The notes: generated by a model from the sequence alone, not told the origin. 64,000 bases of DNA from Microbacterium foliorum (GCF_006385575.1 NZ_CP041040.1:2232001-2296000), one strand, 5' to 3'; positions 40,704-49,845 are shown, counted from the stretch's first letter. Program-made: numbers and translations.

Positions 40704-41390
40704 TTACGAAAGCAACCTGGTGAGTGCGTCCTTGACAAAGAGCGAGCGCACTTCGTCGATCTTCGCGGCGAGGTTGGGCGCCATGTCACTCGCCTTCGCA
40801 CGCGACGCGGCGTCTGTGCGACGGAGCAGCGACGACATGGCGGACTCGATCAGCGCGACCTCGCGCTCAGCGCCCTGCCTCAGCGATCGCAGGTGGCGTG
40901 GTTCGATGCCGTGACGGTCGAGCGCGACCAGGCCGCGCAGCAGGGTGACGGTCGACTCGGGATAGCTCTCCTGGGCGACGATGACACCGGTGCTGATCGC
41001 ATCGTTGAGAAGCTGCGGGCCAGCCCCGGCTGCCGACAGCAGCTCGCTGCGGCGGTAGCGGCGAGGCGTCGGAGTGATCGACGGCGGCGGCGCGAGCGCG
41101 GCTGAGTCGCCGTTCGCCTCAGCGTCGTCGAGCTGCTCTCGGATGATGCTGAGAGGGAGGTAGTGGTCGCGCTGCAGTGTGAGACCGAGGCGCAGTCGCT
41201 CGATGTCAGCCTGCGAGAACTTGCGATAGCCCGACTCCGTGCGTGACGGGCTGACGATCCCCTGCACCTCCAGGAATCGGAGCTTGCTGGAGGTGAGCTC
41301 CGGAAACTCCGGCGTGAGCCGAGCGAGCACCTGACCGATGCTCAGAAGGCCCGCGGACGCCGAGCGTTCGCGGGCGGGAGAAGCCGCCAT
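40704..41390 (-). CDS. ftsR: MerR-family regulator, FtsR/Rv1828-like
   Basis: A 228-residue regulator. The MerR DNA-binding domain covers about 14-85 (LLSIGQVLARLTPEFPELTSSKLRF, then SGYRKFSQADIERLRL). A C-terminal helical effector or dimerisation region covers about 110-228. In Corynebacterium glutamicum the orthologue beside odhI, FtsR, activates ftsZ expression. The same neighbour, an FHA protein, is directly upstream here with a one-base overlap. The symbol is given by position and family and has not been verified. Confidence 0.83.
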   Translation of the reverse strand: MAASPARERSASAGLLSIGQVLARLTPEFPELTSSKLRFLEVQGIVSPSRTESGYRKFSQADIERLRLGLTLQRDHYLPLSIIREQLDDAEANGDSAALAPPPSITPTPRRYRRSELLSAAGAGPQLLNDAISTGVIVAQESYPESTVTLLRGLVALDRHGIEPRHLRSLRQGAEREVALIESAMSSLLRRTDAASRAKASDMAPNLAAKIDEVRSLFVKDALTRLLS

Positions 41391-41875
41391 CAGTCGATCG
41401 CCGCGACGCGATCGACGGGAGAGACGAAGAAGTTCAACCGGAACTTGCCGACGCGAAGCTCGGTGCCGTCGACCAGTGCGCTGCGGTCGACCCGCTCGCC
41501 GTTGACGTACGTGCCGTTGAGCGAGCGCTGGTCGATGATCTCGAACGTCGAGCCGTTGCGAGTCACCTCTGCATGGCGGCGTGAGACGGTCACGTCGTCG
41601 AAGAAGATGTCGGCCTCGGGGTGGCGACCCACGGTCGTCACATCGGTGTCGAGCAGGTAGCGGGCCCCCGCAAGAGCTCCGGAGCGCACCAGAAGCAGTG
41701 CGGAACCGGAAGGAAGAGCCGCGATGGCGCCCTGCTCCACGTCGGTGAGCTCCACGCCGAAAGGCACGAAGGAGAGGTCCGAGTCGTGCCCGAACGTCTG
41801 CGTCACGTCGTGCCTCTGCTCGCCGGGACGGTGGATCGCGGCGTCTCCGCCCGATCGATTCTGGCTGTCTGTCAC
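41390..41875 (-). CDS. garA: FHA-domain protein, GarA/OdhI-like
   Basis: A 161-residue protein. A C-terminal FHA domain (about 62-150) has the phosphothreonine-binding pattern GRHPEADIFFDDVTVSRRHAEV. The N-terminus has HDVTQTF at 22-28, where GarA/OdhI proteins carry the kinase-target motif ETTS or similar. In actinobacteria this protein inhibits 2-oxoglutarate dehydrogenase unless phosphorylated by PASTA kinases. The start is a GTG at 41875 behind an AGGAGGG site. It overlaps ftsR by one base. Confidence 0.88.
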   Translation of the reverse strand: MTDSQNRSGGDAAIHRPGEQRHDVTQTFGHDSDLSFVPFGVELTDVEQGAIAALPSGSALLLVRSGALAGARYLLDTDVTTVGRHPEADIFFDDVTVSRRHAEVTRNGSTFEIIDQRSLNGTYVNGERVDRSALVDGTELRVGKFRLNFFVSPVDRVAAID

Positions 41876-41974
41876 TATGCCCTCCTAAGCGTCCAGACTA
41901 ACTGATCCGACGCCGCTCGCGGGAGCTCGCTTCACACTCAGGCATCGCATACCGACACTTCATAGGCTGAGGAT

Positions 41975-42634
41975 GTGAAAACCACAGCTCGTCGCCTCCC
42001 TGCAGCTCCGGTCGCACTCGCCGCCGCCCTTCTGACCGCGTTCCTGGTGCTGTTCGCACCTCTCTCCGCCTCAGCCCACGACAGTCTGCTCGCGTCCTCA
42101 CCGGAGGCCGACAGCACCGTCGACACTCTCCCGGCCGAGCTGACGCTCACCTTCAGCGCGAAGCTCATCGACGAGACCGGCGCGACCGAGGTGGTCGTGA
42201 CGGATCCCTCCGGCGACTCGGTCACCGAGGGCGCCGCCACCGTCGAGGGCGCGATCGTCACGCAGCAGCTCTCCACGGAGGCCCCCGCCGGCGCCTACCA
42301 CGTGATCTGGAAGGTCGTCTCGAGCGACGGCCACCCGACCTCAGGAGAGTTCGACTTCACGGTCGCGAACAGCACCGAGGCCGCCCCGACAGCGGAGCCG
42401 AGCGCCGAACCCACCGACACCCCCACGGCCGCTCCCGCTCCGATCGCGACCGCGGGCCCCGGCACCGACGCCACGCCTGCGCCCGAGAGCGACGATTCAT
42501 CCGCCTCCACGACTCTGATCTGGGTGCTCGCGATCGCCGCAGTTCTCGTGATCGGCGGCATCGTCGTCTGGCTCGTGGTCCGCGGTCGCCGCGACCCGGC
42601 TTCCACCGATTCCGACGTCCCATCAGAGCGATAG
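41975..42634 (+). CDS. CopC-domain protein with C-terminal membrane anchor
   Basis: A 219-residue exported protein. A signal peptide (1-34) ends in SASA, leaving His35 at the mature N-terminus, as in copper-binding CopC. The beta-sandwich domain covers about 35-130 and includes SSDGHPTSGEF with a second conserved His. A Pro/Thr/Ala linker (about 133-175) leads to a C-terminal transmembrane helix (about 179-200). There is no fused or adjacent CopD. It starts at a GTG at 41975 and lies 9 bp before lpd. Confidence 0.88.
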   Translation: MKTTARRLPAAPVALAAALLTAFLVLFAPLSASAHDSLLASSPEADSTVDTLPAELTLTFSAKLIDETGATEVVVTDPSGDSVTEGAATVEGAIVTQQLSTEAPAGAYHVIWKVVSSDGHPTSGEFDFTVANSTEAAPTAEPSAEPTDTPTAAPAPIATAGPGTDATPAPESDDSSASTTLIWVLAIAAVLVIGGIVVWLVVRGRRDPASTDSDVPSER

Positions 42635-42643
42635 GCTTAAGGC

Positions 42644-44041
42644 ATGCCACATTACGATGTCGTCATCCTCGGTGCAGGTCCTGGCGGATACGTCGCTGCG
42701 GTTCGCAGCGCGCAGCTCGGTCTGTCCACCGCCATCATCGAAGAGAAGTACTGGGGCGGTGTGTGCCTCAACGTGGGCTGCATCCCCTCCAAGGCTCTCC
42801 TGAAGAACGCGGAGCTCGCGCACACGCTCAACCACAAGGCCGACTTCTTCGGCATCTCGGGTGAGTTCACGATCGACTACGGCAAGGCGTTCGACCGCAG
42901 CCGTGTGGTCGCAGACGGCCGCGTCAAGGGCATCCACTTCCTGATGAAGAAGAACAAGGTGACCGAGTACGACGGTCGCGGCACCTTCACGGGCCCGAAG
43001 GCGATCTCTGTCGCCAAGTCCGACGGCTCGACCGAAGAGGTCACCTTCGACAACGCGATCATCGCGACCGGCTCGAAGGTCCGACTGCTGCCGGGCGTGC
43101 AGCTCAGCGACAACGTCGTGACCTACGAGGAGCAGATCCTCAGCCGTGAGCTCCCGAAGTCGATCGTCATCGTCGGAGCCGGCGCCATCGGCATGGAATT
43201 CGCATACGTGATGACCAACTACGGCGTCAAGGTCACTATCATCGAGTTCCTCGACCGCGCGCTTCCCAACGAGGATGCCGATGTGTCGAAGGAGATCGCG
43301 AAGCAGTACAAGAACTACGGCGTCGACATCCTCACCTCCACCAAGGTCGAGTCCGTCGTCGACAACGGCTCCTCCGTCACCGTGTCGTACACCGGCAAGG
43401 ACGGGCAGCAGTCGTCGATCGAAGCCGACAAGGTGCTCATGTCGGTCGGATTCGCCCCGAACATCGAGGGCTTCGGCCTCGAGGCCACCGGCGTCAAGCT
43501 CACCGAGCGCGGCGCGATCGACATCGACGACCACATGCGCACCAACGTCGAGGGCATCTACGCGATCGGTGACGTGACCGCCAAGCTGCAGCTCGCCCAC
43601 GTGGCCGAGGCACAGGGTGTCGTCGCTGCCGAGACCATCGGCGGAGCAGAGACCCAGACGCTCGGCGACTACCGCATGATGCCTCGTGCGACGTTCTGCT
43701 CGCCGCAGGTCGCCTCGTTCGGCCTCACCGAGCAGCAGGCGAAGGACGAGGGACGCGAGATCAAGGTCGCGACCTTCCCGTTCATGGCCAACGGCAAGGC
43801 GCACGGCCTCGGCGAGCCGGTCGGATTCGTCAAGCTGATCGCCGATGCCGAGCACCTCGAGCTCATCGGCGCGCACATGATCGGACCGGACGTCTCCGAG
43901 CTTCTGCCCGAGCTGACCCTGGCCCAGAAGTGGGACCTCACCGCTCTCGAGCTGGCTCGCAACGTGCACACCCACCCGACGCTGTCGGAGGCGCTGCAGG
44001 AGGGCTTCCACGGCCTCGCAGGTCACATGATCAACTTCTGA
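42644..44041 (+). CDS. lpd: Dihydrolipoyl dehydrogenase (E3)
   Basis: A 465-residue flavoprotein that reoxidises dihydrolipoamide in pyruvate and 2-oxoglutarate dehydrogenase complexes. The FAD motif [10 protein letters not shown] is at 10-19. The redox disulphide is GGVCLNVGC with Cys41 and Cys46. The NAD site is [11 protein letters not shown] near 178, and [12 protein letters not shown] near 445 holds the catalytic His. The product it serves, 2-oxoglutarate dehydrogenase, is the known target of GarA/OdhI, encoded nearby. Confidence 0.97.
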   Translation: MPHYDVVILGAGPGGYVAAVRSAQLGLSTAIIEEKYWGGVCLNVGCIPSKALLKNAELAHTLNHKADFFGISGEFTIDYGKAFDRSRVVADGRVKGIHFLMKKNKVTEYDGRGTFTGPKAISVAKSDGSTEEVTFDNAIIATGSKVRLLPGVQLSDNVVTYEEQILSRELPKSIVIVGAGAIGMEFAYVMTNYGVKVTIIEFLDRALPNEDADVSKEIAKQYKNYGVDILTSTKVESVVDNGSSVTVSYTGKDGQQSSIEADKVLMSVGFAPNIEGFGLEATGVKLTERGAIDIDDHMRTNVEGIYAIGDVTAKLQLAHVAEAQGVVAAETIGGAETQTLGDYRMMPRATFCSPQVASFGLTEQQAKDEGREIKVATFPFMANGKAHGLGEPVGFVKLIADAEHLELIGAHMIGPDVSELLPELTLAQKWDLTALELARNVHTHPTLSEALQEGFHGLAGHMINF

Positions 44042-44057
44042 TCCGACGATCAGATCT

Positions 44058-44093
44058 CGAAGGCCCGATGCGCTCACGCGTGTCGGGCCTTCG
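44058..44093. terminator. Bidirectional terminator between lpd and the methyltransferase
   Basis: Perfect 11-bp arms, CGAAGGCCCGA and TCGGGCCTTCG, around a 14-base loop, between convergent genes. Confidence 0.87.
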
Positions 44094-44097
44094 TGCG

Positions 44098-44817
44098 TCA
44101 TGACGCCGACTCAGGCTCCCGGCGCAGCTCCAGTCGGGAGGGCAGGCCGAAGCGCACCGTCCACCCCGACGGCACGAGAGAGGCGAGTTCTCTCCGCGTA
44201 TACGAGCGACGGATGCTGATGAGGCCGTCCTGCCGGATGAACGAGCCGCGGAACAGCGTGCCCGAGAAGACCCAGGTCGCGGCGTCGTACAGCGCATAGG
44301 CGAATCGGGTGCGGGCGATGTCGCGGTGCACCACGACTCCGCCGTCGCCGACGAGCGCCGCGGAGTCGCGCAGCAGGCCGTCGAGCTCCGCCCCGGTGAG
44401 GTGATGCAGCAGGTGATTAGAGAAGACCACGTCGAACTGCTCCCCCTCCGCCACGAGCTCTGCCGCGAAGGCGCATCGATATCGGATGCCGGATCCGCCG
44501 TCGTGATCCGCAGCCCAGCGAATCGCCCGCGCGTCGGCGTCGAGCGCCGTGATCTCGGCATCCAGCCCGGCGCGCCGCAACCGCCCCGCGATCATCCGGC
44601 ACACGTCTCCGCCGCCCGCGCCGATGTCCAGGATGCGGATGGGACCGCGGCGGGCGCGCGGCCGGATCTCACGGCGATAGAGCAGCCCCGGGCGCGAGAC
44701 GAGCGCGTTCACGAGACGGAAGCGTGTGTAGGTCTGTTCCAGCATCCCGATGTCGGCATTCGGATCATCCATGAGCTCGCGCGCCTCTGCGGCGCGCATC
44801 GAGAGGTCGTGTCTCAC
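44098..44817 (-). CDS. SAM-dependent methyltransferase paired with the type III PKS
   Basis: A 239-residue class I methyltransferase. The SAM loop ILDIGAGGGDVCRMIA lies near residue 61, with ALDADARAIRWA after it. The GTG start at 44817 overlaps the polyketide synthase stop as GTGA, so the two are translationally coupled. It probably methylates the alkylpyrone or resorcinol-like product of its partner; O- or C-methylation cannot be told from sequence. Confidence 0.87.
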   Translation of the reverse strand: MRHDLSMRAAEARELMDDPNADIGMLEQTYTRFRLVNALVSRPGLLYRREIRPRARRGPIRILDIGAGGGDVCRMIAGRLRRAGLDAEITALDADARAIRWAADHDGGSGIRYRCAFAAELVAEGEQFDVVFSNHLLHHLTGAELDGLLRDSAALVGDGGVVVHRDIARTRFAYALYDAATWVFSGTLFRGSFIRQDGLISIRRSYTRRELASLVPSGWTVRFGLPSRLELRREPESAS

Positions 44818-45968
44818 GAGACGCCGGTGGTGACCGTCATCAGCGCGCTCTCGGCGGTCAGCCCCGGGCCGAACGCCATGGCGGCGACCCGCGACTCCTC
44901 GGTCGCGCCGTCGTCGAGGATCCGCTTGATCACGAAGAGCACCGTCGCACTCGACATGTTGCCGTTCTCGCGCAGCGTCTCCCGAGCCGGGTGCAGCTGC
45001 GCGTCGCTCAGCTGCAGTCGCTCCTGCACACGGTCGAGGATGCTGCGTCCGCCGGGGTGGATCGCCCAGTGCTGCACGCGCTCCCCCACTCGCCCCTCGT
45101 CGAACGCGGCCGCCAGCTCGCCCTCGCGGGCGTAGAGCGGACGGATGGCGCCGATGATGGTCTCGCCGATGATCTGCGGCACCTTGGTCGACAGGATCAT
45201 CTCGAAGCCGTGATCACCGATGGTCCAGGCCATGTCCTTCTCACCCTCGGCGGCGATCGCCGTGTGGAAGCCGTCGAGACGAACGGCCGGCACCGGCGTC
45301 GCGAGGTCGCGTGCGGTGACGATGCCGGCGGCCGCGCCGTCCGCGAAGAGCGAGTTGGCGACGATGAGATCCGGGTCCTCCGACGAGCGCAGGTGCACGG
45401 TGCACAGCTCGACGCTGACCACGAGCACCACCGCAGTGGGATCGGCCGCGCAGAACTGGCTCGCCGCTCGGAGCGCGGGCAGCGAGGCATAGCAGCCCAT
45501 GAACCCGAGGTGGTAGCGCTGCACGCTGTCGGAGAGGCCCAGCCCCCGCACGATCTCGTACTCGGGGCCCGGTGCATGGAAACCCGTGCACGATGCCGTG
45601 ATGACGTGCGTGACGTCGGCGGCGACGATGTCGGGGTCGGCGTCGAGCGCGCTGCGCGCCACCTCGACGAAGAGACGCGACGCCTCGCGTATGTAGACGT
45701 CGTTGCGTGCGGCCGTTCCCGGAGACTGCAGAAGGCCGGACTCGCGATCGAAGAAGAGCGTCTCATCGGTGCTCGCCGTGGGTGAGAGCTCTTGGATGAC
45801 GGTGTGACGGGTGTCGATTCCGGATCCGTTGAAGGATGCTCCGATGATCCGCTGTGCGAGGCGCCCGACGTCGGGCTGTGCGGCGAACATGTCGCGCACC
45901 TCGTGCTGCTCGATGACGGTGTCTGGAACGATCGTCCGCAGCGAGCGGAGTACGGCGGAGCGGGTCAT
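44814..45968 (-). CDS. Type III polyketide synthase
   Basis: A 384-residue chalcone-synthase-like homodimeric enzyme that condenses a starter acyl-CoA with malonyl-CoA. The catalytic triad is visible as Cys159 in GFMGCYASLPA, His304 in WAIHPGG and Asn337 in NGNMSSAT. The closest functional class is probably the actinobacterial long-chain alkylpyrone or alkylresorcinol synthases (inference). The start is the ATG at 45968, the first in frame before the family N-terminus. Only a methyltransferase accompanies it; a third FAD-dependent oxidoreductase gene often found in such clusters is absent here. Confidence 0.92.
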   Translation of the reverse strand: MTRSAVLRSLRTIVPDTVIEQHEVRDMFAAQPDVGRLAQRIIGASFNGSGIDTRHTVIQELSPTASTDETLFFDRESGLLQSPGTAARNDVYIREASRLFVEVARSALDADPDIVAADVTHVITASCTGFHAPGPEYEIVRGLGLSDSVQRYHLGFMGCYASLPALRAASQFCAADPTAVVLVVSVELCTVHLRSSEDPDLIVANSLFADGAAAGIVTARDLATPVPAVRLDGFHTAIAAEGEKDMAWTIGDHGFEMILSTKVPQIIGETIIGAIRPLYAREGELAAAFDEGRVGERVQHWAIHPGGRSILDRVQERLQLSDAQLHPARETLRENGNMSSATVLFVIKRILDDGATEESRVAAMAFGPGLTAESALMTVTTGVS

Positions 45969-46021
45969 GCTGTCACTCAAGCATGACCCCGCGTCCGCGT
46001 GGAAGGGGCTTGCGCAGGGAG

Positions 46022-46666
46022 TCAGAAACCCAGAGCGCGAGCGAGCTTGGAGCCGGATGACGCATCGCGACCCCCGACGGCGAAGATCACCGTCTCCACG
46101 GCCTCGAACAGGGCTGCTCGCCCCGCCGCATCGGCGGGTGCAGCGGGCCCGAGCTCGAACTCCCACTCGCGCCATTCACGTTGTACGTCGTGTCGGAGGT
46201 CGGTCGCGCGAACGCGATCGTCGACGAACTCGGCGACCACGCCGGCGGTTCCGGTGAGCAGATATGCCGTCCGAGTGTTCTCGATCCGGGCGAGGGGCGT
46301 CAGCGGGCCCGTCGTCCATCGCGAGACGGTCTCGGTCACCGCATCCGGGATCCTGTCATCGTCGCCCAGCGGCCAGCCGATCTCGAGACGGCCGTCGCCC
46401 TCACGCGGTCCCTTGATATGCCAACCGGCATCGGGGCCGCCGGTGCGGCGGCGAAGAGCCACCCCCGAGCGGGAGAGTTCGGCATCTGCGGTGTCGAAGT
46501 AGCGGGCGTCGAGTTCGCGCACCTCACCGGATGACACGGCATCCACTCCGGGAATCCCCACCCACTCCGGAAGCGGAGTGGCATCGTCGACGTCGTACTT
46601 GCGCTCGACCTCGACGACCCTGGAGGGTTCGGAGTCGGACCGCGGAGCGTTGTGGTGCTCAGTCAT
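46022..46666 (-). CDS. CYTH-domain phosphatase-like protein
   Basis: A 214-residue protein of the CYTH/triphosphate tunnel family. The signature ExExK is EVERK at 19-23. Alternating charged strands follow (LRRRTG, WHIKGP, REWREWEFEL), forming the tunnel. Members hydrolyse inorganic triphosphate, thiamine triphosphate or make cAMP; the substrate is not predictable here. It lacks the CHAD domain that often accompanies CYTH in actinobacteria. The start overlaps the upstream small gene by 8 bp. Confidence 0.88.
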   Translation of the reverse strand: MTEHHNAPRSDSEPSRVVEVERKYDVDDATPLPEWVGIPGVDAVSSGEVRELDARYFDTADAELSRSGVALRRRTGGPDAGWHIKGPREGDGRLEIGWPLGDDDRIPDAVTETVSRWTTGPLTPLARIENTRTAYLLTGTAGVVAEFVDDRVRATDLRHDVQREWREWEFELGPAAPADAAGRAALFEAVETVIFAVGGRDASSGSKLARALGF

Positions 46667-46871
46667 CCGACGGGCTGATGTCCTCGAGGGCTTCGTCGTA
46701 CCAGTAGTCGATCTCGGTGGGACCGTCGGTGTCGCCGGTGTTCTGCGCGTCACCGCGCCGGTTGTACACCACCTGGGTCTCGCTGTAGGGGACGATCAGT
46801 TTGTCGTCCGCGTCGCCGAGAGGAATGATCTGCCCGTCCAGCGGGCCGCCGTGAAGTCGTGCGAGTGCCAT
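46659..46871 (-). CDS. Small acidic hypothetical protein
   Basis: A 70-residue protein, MALARLHGGPLDGQ at the start and acidic at the end. The N-terminal HGGPLDGQ pattern is seen in small actinobacterial and phage proteins, but no function is known to me. It overlaps the CYTH gene by 8 bp and lies 34 bp downstream of the prepilin peptidase gene on the same strand. Confidence 0.7.
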   Translation of the reverse strand: MALARLHGGPLDGQIIPLGDADDKLIVPYSETQVVYNRRGDAQNTGDTDGPTEIDYWYDEALEDISPSDD

Positions 46872-46905
46872 GTGCTCACCCTATCCCCGTCACCGCAGAT
46901 GGGAC

Positions 46906-47376
46906 TCATCGCATGACGATGCCGAGCAGCGCGCCCAGGATCATCCACGGCCCGAAGGCGATGCGTGTGGAGCCGTTCGCCCTGCGGAGCATCATCAGCG
47001 ACACTGCGAACAGCGCCCCCAGGACGAAGGCGGATGCTGCTCCCACGGCGAGCGCCTGCCAGCTGTGCCACCCGAGGATCAGGCCGATGACGGCGGCGAG
47101 CTTGACGTCGCCTCCGCCCATGCCCTCGCGGCTGAGCAGACGGAGGGCCGCATAGAAACCGCCGAGGATCAGCATCCCCCATGCGGCTCTGATCATCGCA
47201 GTGCTGTCACCTGTGATCATGGCGTCGACGCCCCCGACGACGACGAGTGCCGCAAGGGTGGGGAGCACGATCCGGTTCGGCAGTCGATGGGTGCGGATGT
47301 CGATGACGACGAGTCGGCAGGCGATCACGAACAGCGCCAGATGGACGGTCACGACGACCACGGTGCGGAGATCCAT
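46906..47376 (-). CDS. A24 prepilin peptidase-like membrane protein
   Basis: A 156-residue membrane protein with about five hydrophobic segments. The two catalytic aspartates of A24 (GxGD) proteases appear in IDIRTHRLPN (Asp26) and GMGGGDVKL (Asp90). It is a short form without the N-methyltransferase domain, as in Flp/Tad TadV-CpaA-type enzymes. No pilin or tad genes are in the window, so its substrate is elsewhere. It is divergent from imuA'. Confidence 0.88.
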   Translation of the reverse strand: MDLRTVVVVTVHLALFVIACRLVVIDIRTHRLPNRIVLPTLAALVVVGGVDAMITGDSTAMIRAAWGMLILGGFYAALRLLSREGMGGGDVKLAAVIGLILGWHSWQALAVGAASAFVLGALFAVSLMMLRRANGSTRIAFGPWMILGALLGIVMR

Positions 47377-47483
47377 GCCGGAAGGCTAGGAGAAGGCGGA
47401 TGCCGGTGAGGACGGCGTGTGGATAACCCCCGCCCCCGGATGTCTGAGGTTCGAACTATCGTCATCTACTCCAGTTGCTTTAT

Positions 47484-47499
47484 TAGTACATATCTTCGA
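47484..47499 (+). promoter_or_regulatory. Degenerate LexA (SOS) box before the imu operon
   Basis: TAGTACATATCTTCGA compares with the actinobacterial box TCGAAC-N4-GTTCGA, with 9 of 12 defined bases matching. It ends 10 bp before the imuA' ATG. The site is imperfect, but the imuA'-imuB-dnaE2 operon is LexA-controlled in other actinobacteria. Confidence 0.45.
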
Positions 47500-47509
47500 G
47501 GATGGATTC

Positions 47510-48307
47510 ATGGGGATCGGGCTCGATGCGGTGACCGCGCTCTCTCCGGCTGGCGACTCCCGCGCCGGAGAGGTTCTTCGGCTGCGCCGGGAGATCAGCC
47601 GCATGCAGCGCAGACGCAGCGAGCATCCGCTGCTCCCCCTCGAACCCGCCTTCTCCTCCCTGCTCCCCGAAGAAGGACTGCAGACGGGAGCGACTTACAC
47701 CGTCTCCCCCTCGCCCAGCCTCGTCCTCGCGCTGCTCGCTGCGGCGTCGCGCAAGGGCCACTGGTGTGCGGTGGTGGGCATGCCCACGCTGGGCGTCGAA
47801 GCCGCAGCCGCGTTCGGAATCGAGCTGCCCCGACTGATCCTCGTCCCCGAGCCCGGAGACCGCTGGCTCGCCGTGACCTCTGCGCTCGCCGAGGTGGTTC
47901 CGCTGATCGCCGTGCAGCCGGGAGGCCGGGCACGCGATGCCGATGTGTCACGACTGAGCGCACGCCTGCGAGACCGCGGGAGCACCCTGCTGATCACCGA
48001 GTCGACAGCGTCCGGCGCCTGGCCGCAGAGCGAGGGTTCCATCCGACTGCACGACCAGCACTGGCTCGGCGTCGGTGAGGGGTGGGGACTGATCGAAGGC
48101 TCCACGGCGACGGTGTCGGCCCGCACGCGGCACAGTCCGCTGTCGTCGAGCGTGCGTGTGCGTCTTCCCGGCGCCCACGGCGCGGTCGAAGAGCTGCCCG
48201 CCGAGCACATCGCCGTCGAGACCATGGCTGAGATGACGACGTTGCCCGGCCTGCGCGGCGCCGAGTCCGCTCCGCACGAGTACCCACGTCTGGCGGTGGC
48301 CGGATGA
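47510..48307 (+). CDS. imuA: ImuA' (mutasome accessory protein)
   Basis: A 265-residue protein that heads a three-gene run with imuB and dnaE2. It is RecA-like in overall pattern (VSPSPSLVLALLAAASRKGHWCAVVGMPTLG, then LILVPEPGDRWL) but lacks a clear P-loop. In mycobacteria ImuA' links the mutagenic polymerase to its partners. The chosen ATG at 47510 has GAGGATGG nearby; earlier in-frame codons extend into the promoter. It overlaps imuB by 4 bp. Confidence 0.83.
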   Translation: MGIGLDAVTALSPAGDSRAGEVLRLRREISRMQRRRSEHPLLPLEPAFSSLLPEEGLQTGATYTVSPSPSLVLALLAAASRKGHWCAVVGMPTLGVEAAAAFGIELPRLILVPEPGDRWLAVTSALAEVVPLIAVQPGGRARDADVSRLSARLRDRGSTLLITESTASGAWPQSEGSIRLHDQHWLGVGEGWGLIEGSTATVSARTRHSPLSSSVRVRLPGAHGAVEELPAEHIAVETMAEMTTLPGLRGAESAPHEYPRLAVAG

Positions 48308-49845
48308 CCGCTGCTCCGCTCCGGGTACTCGTCCTGTGGCTTCCCGATTGGCCGTTGCGCGCCGCCCTGGGCGGGCCGCCGCCTCATCCGCCGACGGCGC
48401 TGGTGCATGCGAACACCGTCGTCGCATGCACCGCTTCGGCGAGGGAGCACGGTGTGCGCGCCGGCCAGCGCCGCCGCGTCGCTCAGGGGCACATCTCGTC
48501 GCTGCGCGTGCTGCCGCACGATACCGCCCGCGACGAGAGAGCCTTCCTTCCGGTGCTGCAGCTCATCGAGAAGCACGCCCCCGGCGCCGCGCTGCTGCGT
48601 CCAGGACTCGCGGCGGTGCGGGCACGGGGCATCTCCCGCTACCACGACGGCGAGGCTGAGGCGGGGCAGGCCCTCATCGACGTCCTCACCGAGGCGGGCT
48701 TCCCCGAGGTGCGCGTGGGTATCGCCGACGGCCCTTTCACAGCAGAGCTCGCCGCCAGAGGAAGCGCCCCGTTCACCGTCGTGCCGGCGGGTCTCGCGAA
48801 GGACTTCCTCGCCCCGCTCCCCGTGGGGGTGCTGAGAGACGAACAGCTCACCGGTCTGCTCGTCCGGCTCGGGGTGCGCACGCTCGGCGACTTCGCCGCC
48901 CTCGACGAAATCGAGGTGCGCGATCGCTTCGGTGAGCGCGGCGCCCGCCTGCACTCCCTCGCCGCCGGCTCCGATTCCCGCGCCGTGGTGGCACGACCGC
49001 CCGACCCCGAACTCGTGCGCTCCGTCGAGTTCGAACCGCCGCTCGCGGGAGCCGATCAGGTGGCCTTCGCAGTGCGGCAGACGGCCGATGCGGTCATGCT
49101 CGCTCTCGGCGAAGCCTCGGTGGTGTGCACAGAGGTCCGCATCGACCTGATCGACGACGACGGCAAGGTGTTCTCCCGCCCCTGGCTCCATCCGACCTGC
49201 TTCGATGCCGCTGACCTCGTCGACCGGGTGCGCTGGCAGCTCGAGGCGCTGGGAGCGGAGTCCGCGAAGGAGCCGATCGATGAGGCTCGCGCGTTCGGCG
49301 GAATAGCCCTGGTGCGCATCATCCCCGTGGCGGTCGATGATGCCGCCCATCACCAGCCCGGACTCTTCGGGTCGGGCACGGATGAGCGTCTGCACCACGC
49401 CATCTCCCGCGTGCAGACGATGCTCGGCCACGAGGGCGTCGTCACCGCCGCTCTCTCCGGCGGACGCTGGCTCGCCGATCGACAGGTGCTCACTCCGTGG
49501 GGCGAACGCGCCGTCGCCCCCAGAGACCCCGGGCACCCCTGGCCGGGAAGCCTTCCCGATCCTCTTCCCGCCGAGGTGTTCCGTCCGCCTCGTCCCATCG
49601 GAGTGCTCTCCCCCGACGGCGAGACCGTCCTCGTCGACGACCGCGGGTCTCTCTCGGCGACACCCGCTCGTATCGACGGCGACGATGTGCAGGCTTGGGC
49701 GGGCCCGTGGCCGATCCATGAACGCCGGTGGGATGCCTCCGGCGGCAAGAAGGGGCATCGCCTGCAGATCATCGACGACCATGATCGGGCCTGGCTCGTC
49801 TTCTGCACCGGAGATCGCTGGTGGGCCGAGGGGAGGTACCGCTGA
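48304..49845 (+). CDS. imuB: ImuB, catalytically inactive Y-family polymerase homologue
   Basis: A 513-residue Y-family-like protein. The N-terminal residues (VLVLWLPDWPLRAA) lack the metal-binding Asp of active polymerases, and the SxDE motif is replaced (near RARGISRY). A QPGLF segment near 350 fits a beta-clamp-binding peptide. ImuB acts as the hub that joins the clamp, ImuA' and DnaE2. It overlaps imuA' by 4 bp and dnaE2 by one base. Confidence 0.92.
   Translation: MTAAPLRVLVLWLPDWPLRAALGGPPPHPPTALVHANTVVACTASAREHGVRAGQRRRVAQGHISSLRVLPHDTARDERAFLPVLQLIEKHAPGAALLRPGLAAVRARGISRYHDGEAEAGQALIDVLTEAGFPEVRVGIADGPFTAELAARGSAPFTVVPAGLAKDFLAPLPVGVLRDEQLTGLLVRLGVRTLGDFAALDEIEVRDRFGERGARLHSLAAGSDSRAVVARPPDPELVRSVEFEPPLAGADQVAFAVRQTADAVMLALGEASVVCTEVRIDLIDDDGKVFSRPWLHPTCFDAADLVDRVRWQLEALGAESAKEPIDEARAFGGIALVRIIPVAVDDAAHHQPGLFGSGTDERLHHAISRVQTMLGHEGVVTAALSGGRWLADRQVLTPWGERAVAPRDPGHPWPGSLPDPLPAEVFRPPRPIGVLSPDGETVLVDDRGSLSATPARIDGDDVQAWAGPWPIHERRWDASGGKKGHRLQIIDDHDRAWLVFCTGDRWWAEGRYR

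Noticed and set aside
46906..47376. A tad/flp pilus locus around the prepilin peptidase.
   Set aside because: No pilin, ATPase or assembly genes are present in the window.
47695..49782. A minus-strand frame of about 695 codons opposite imuA'-imuB.
   Set aside because: Antisense shadow of the imu genes, which show clear family motifs and overlaps.
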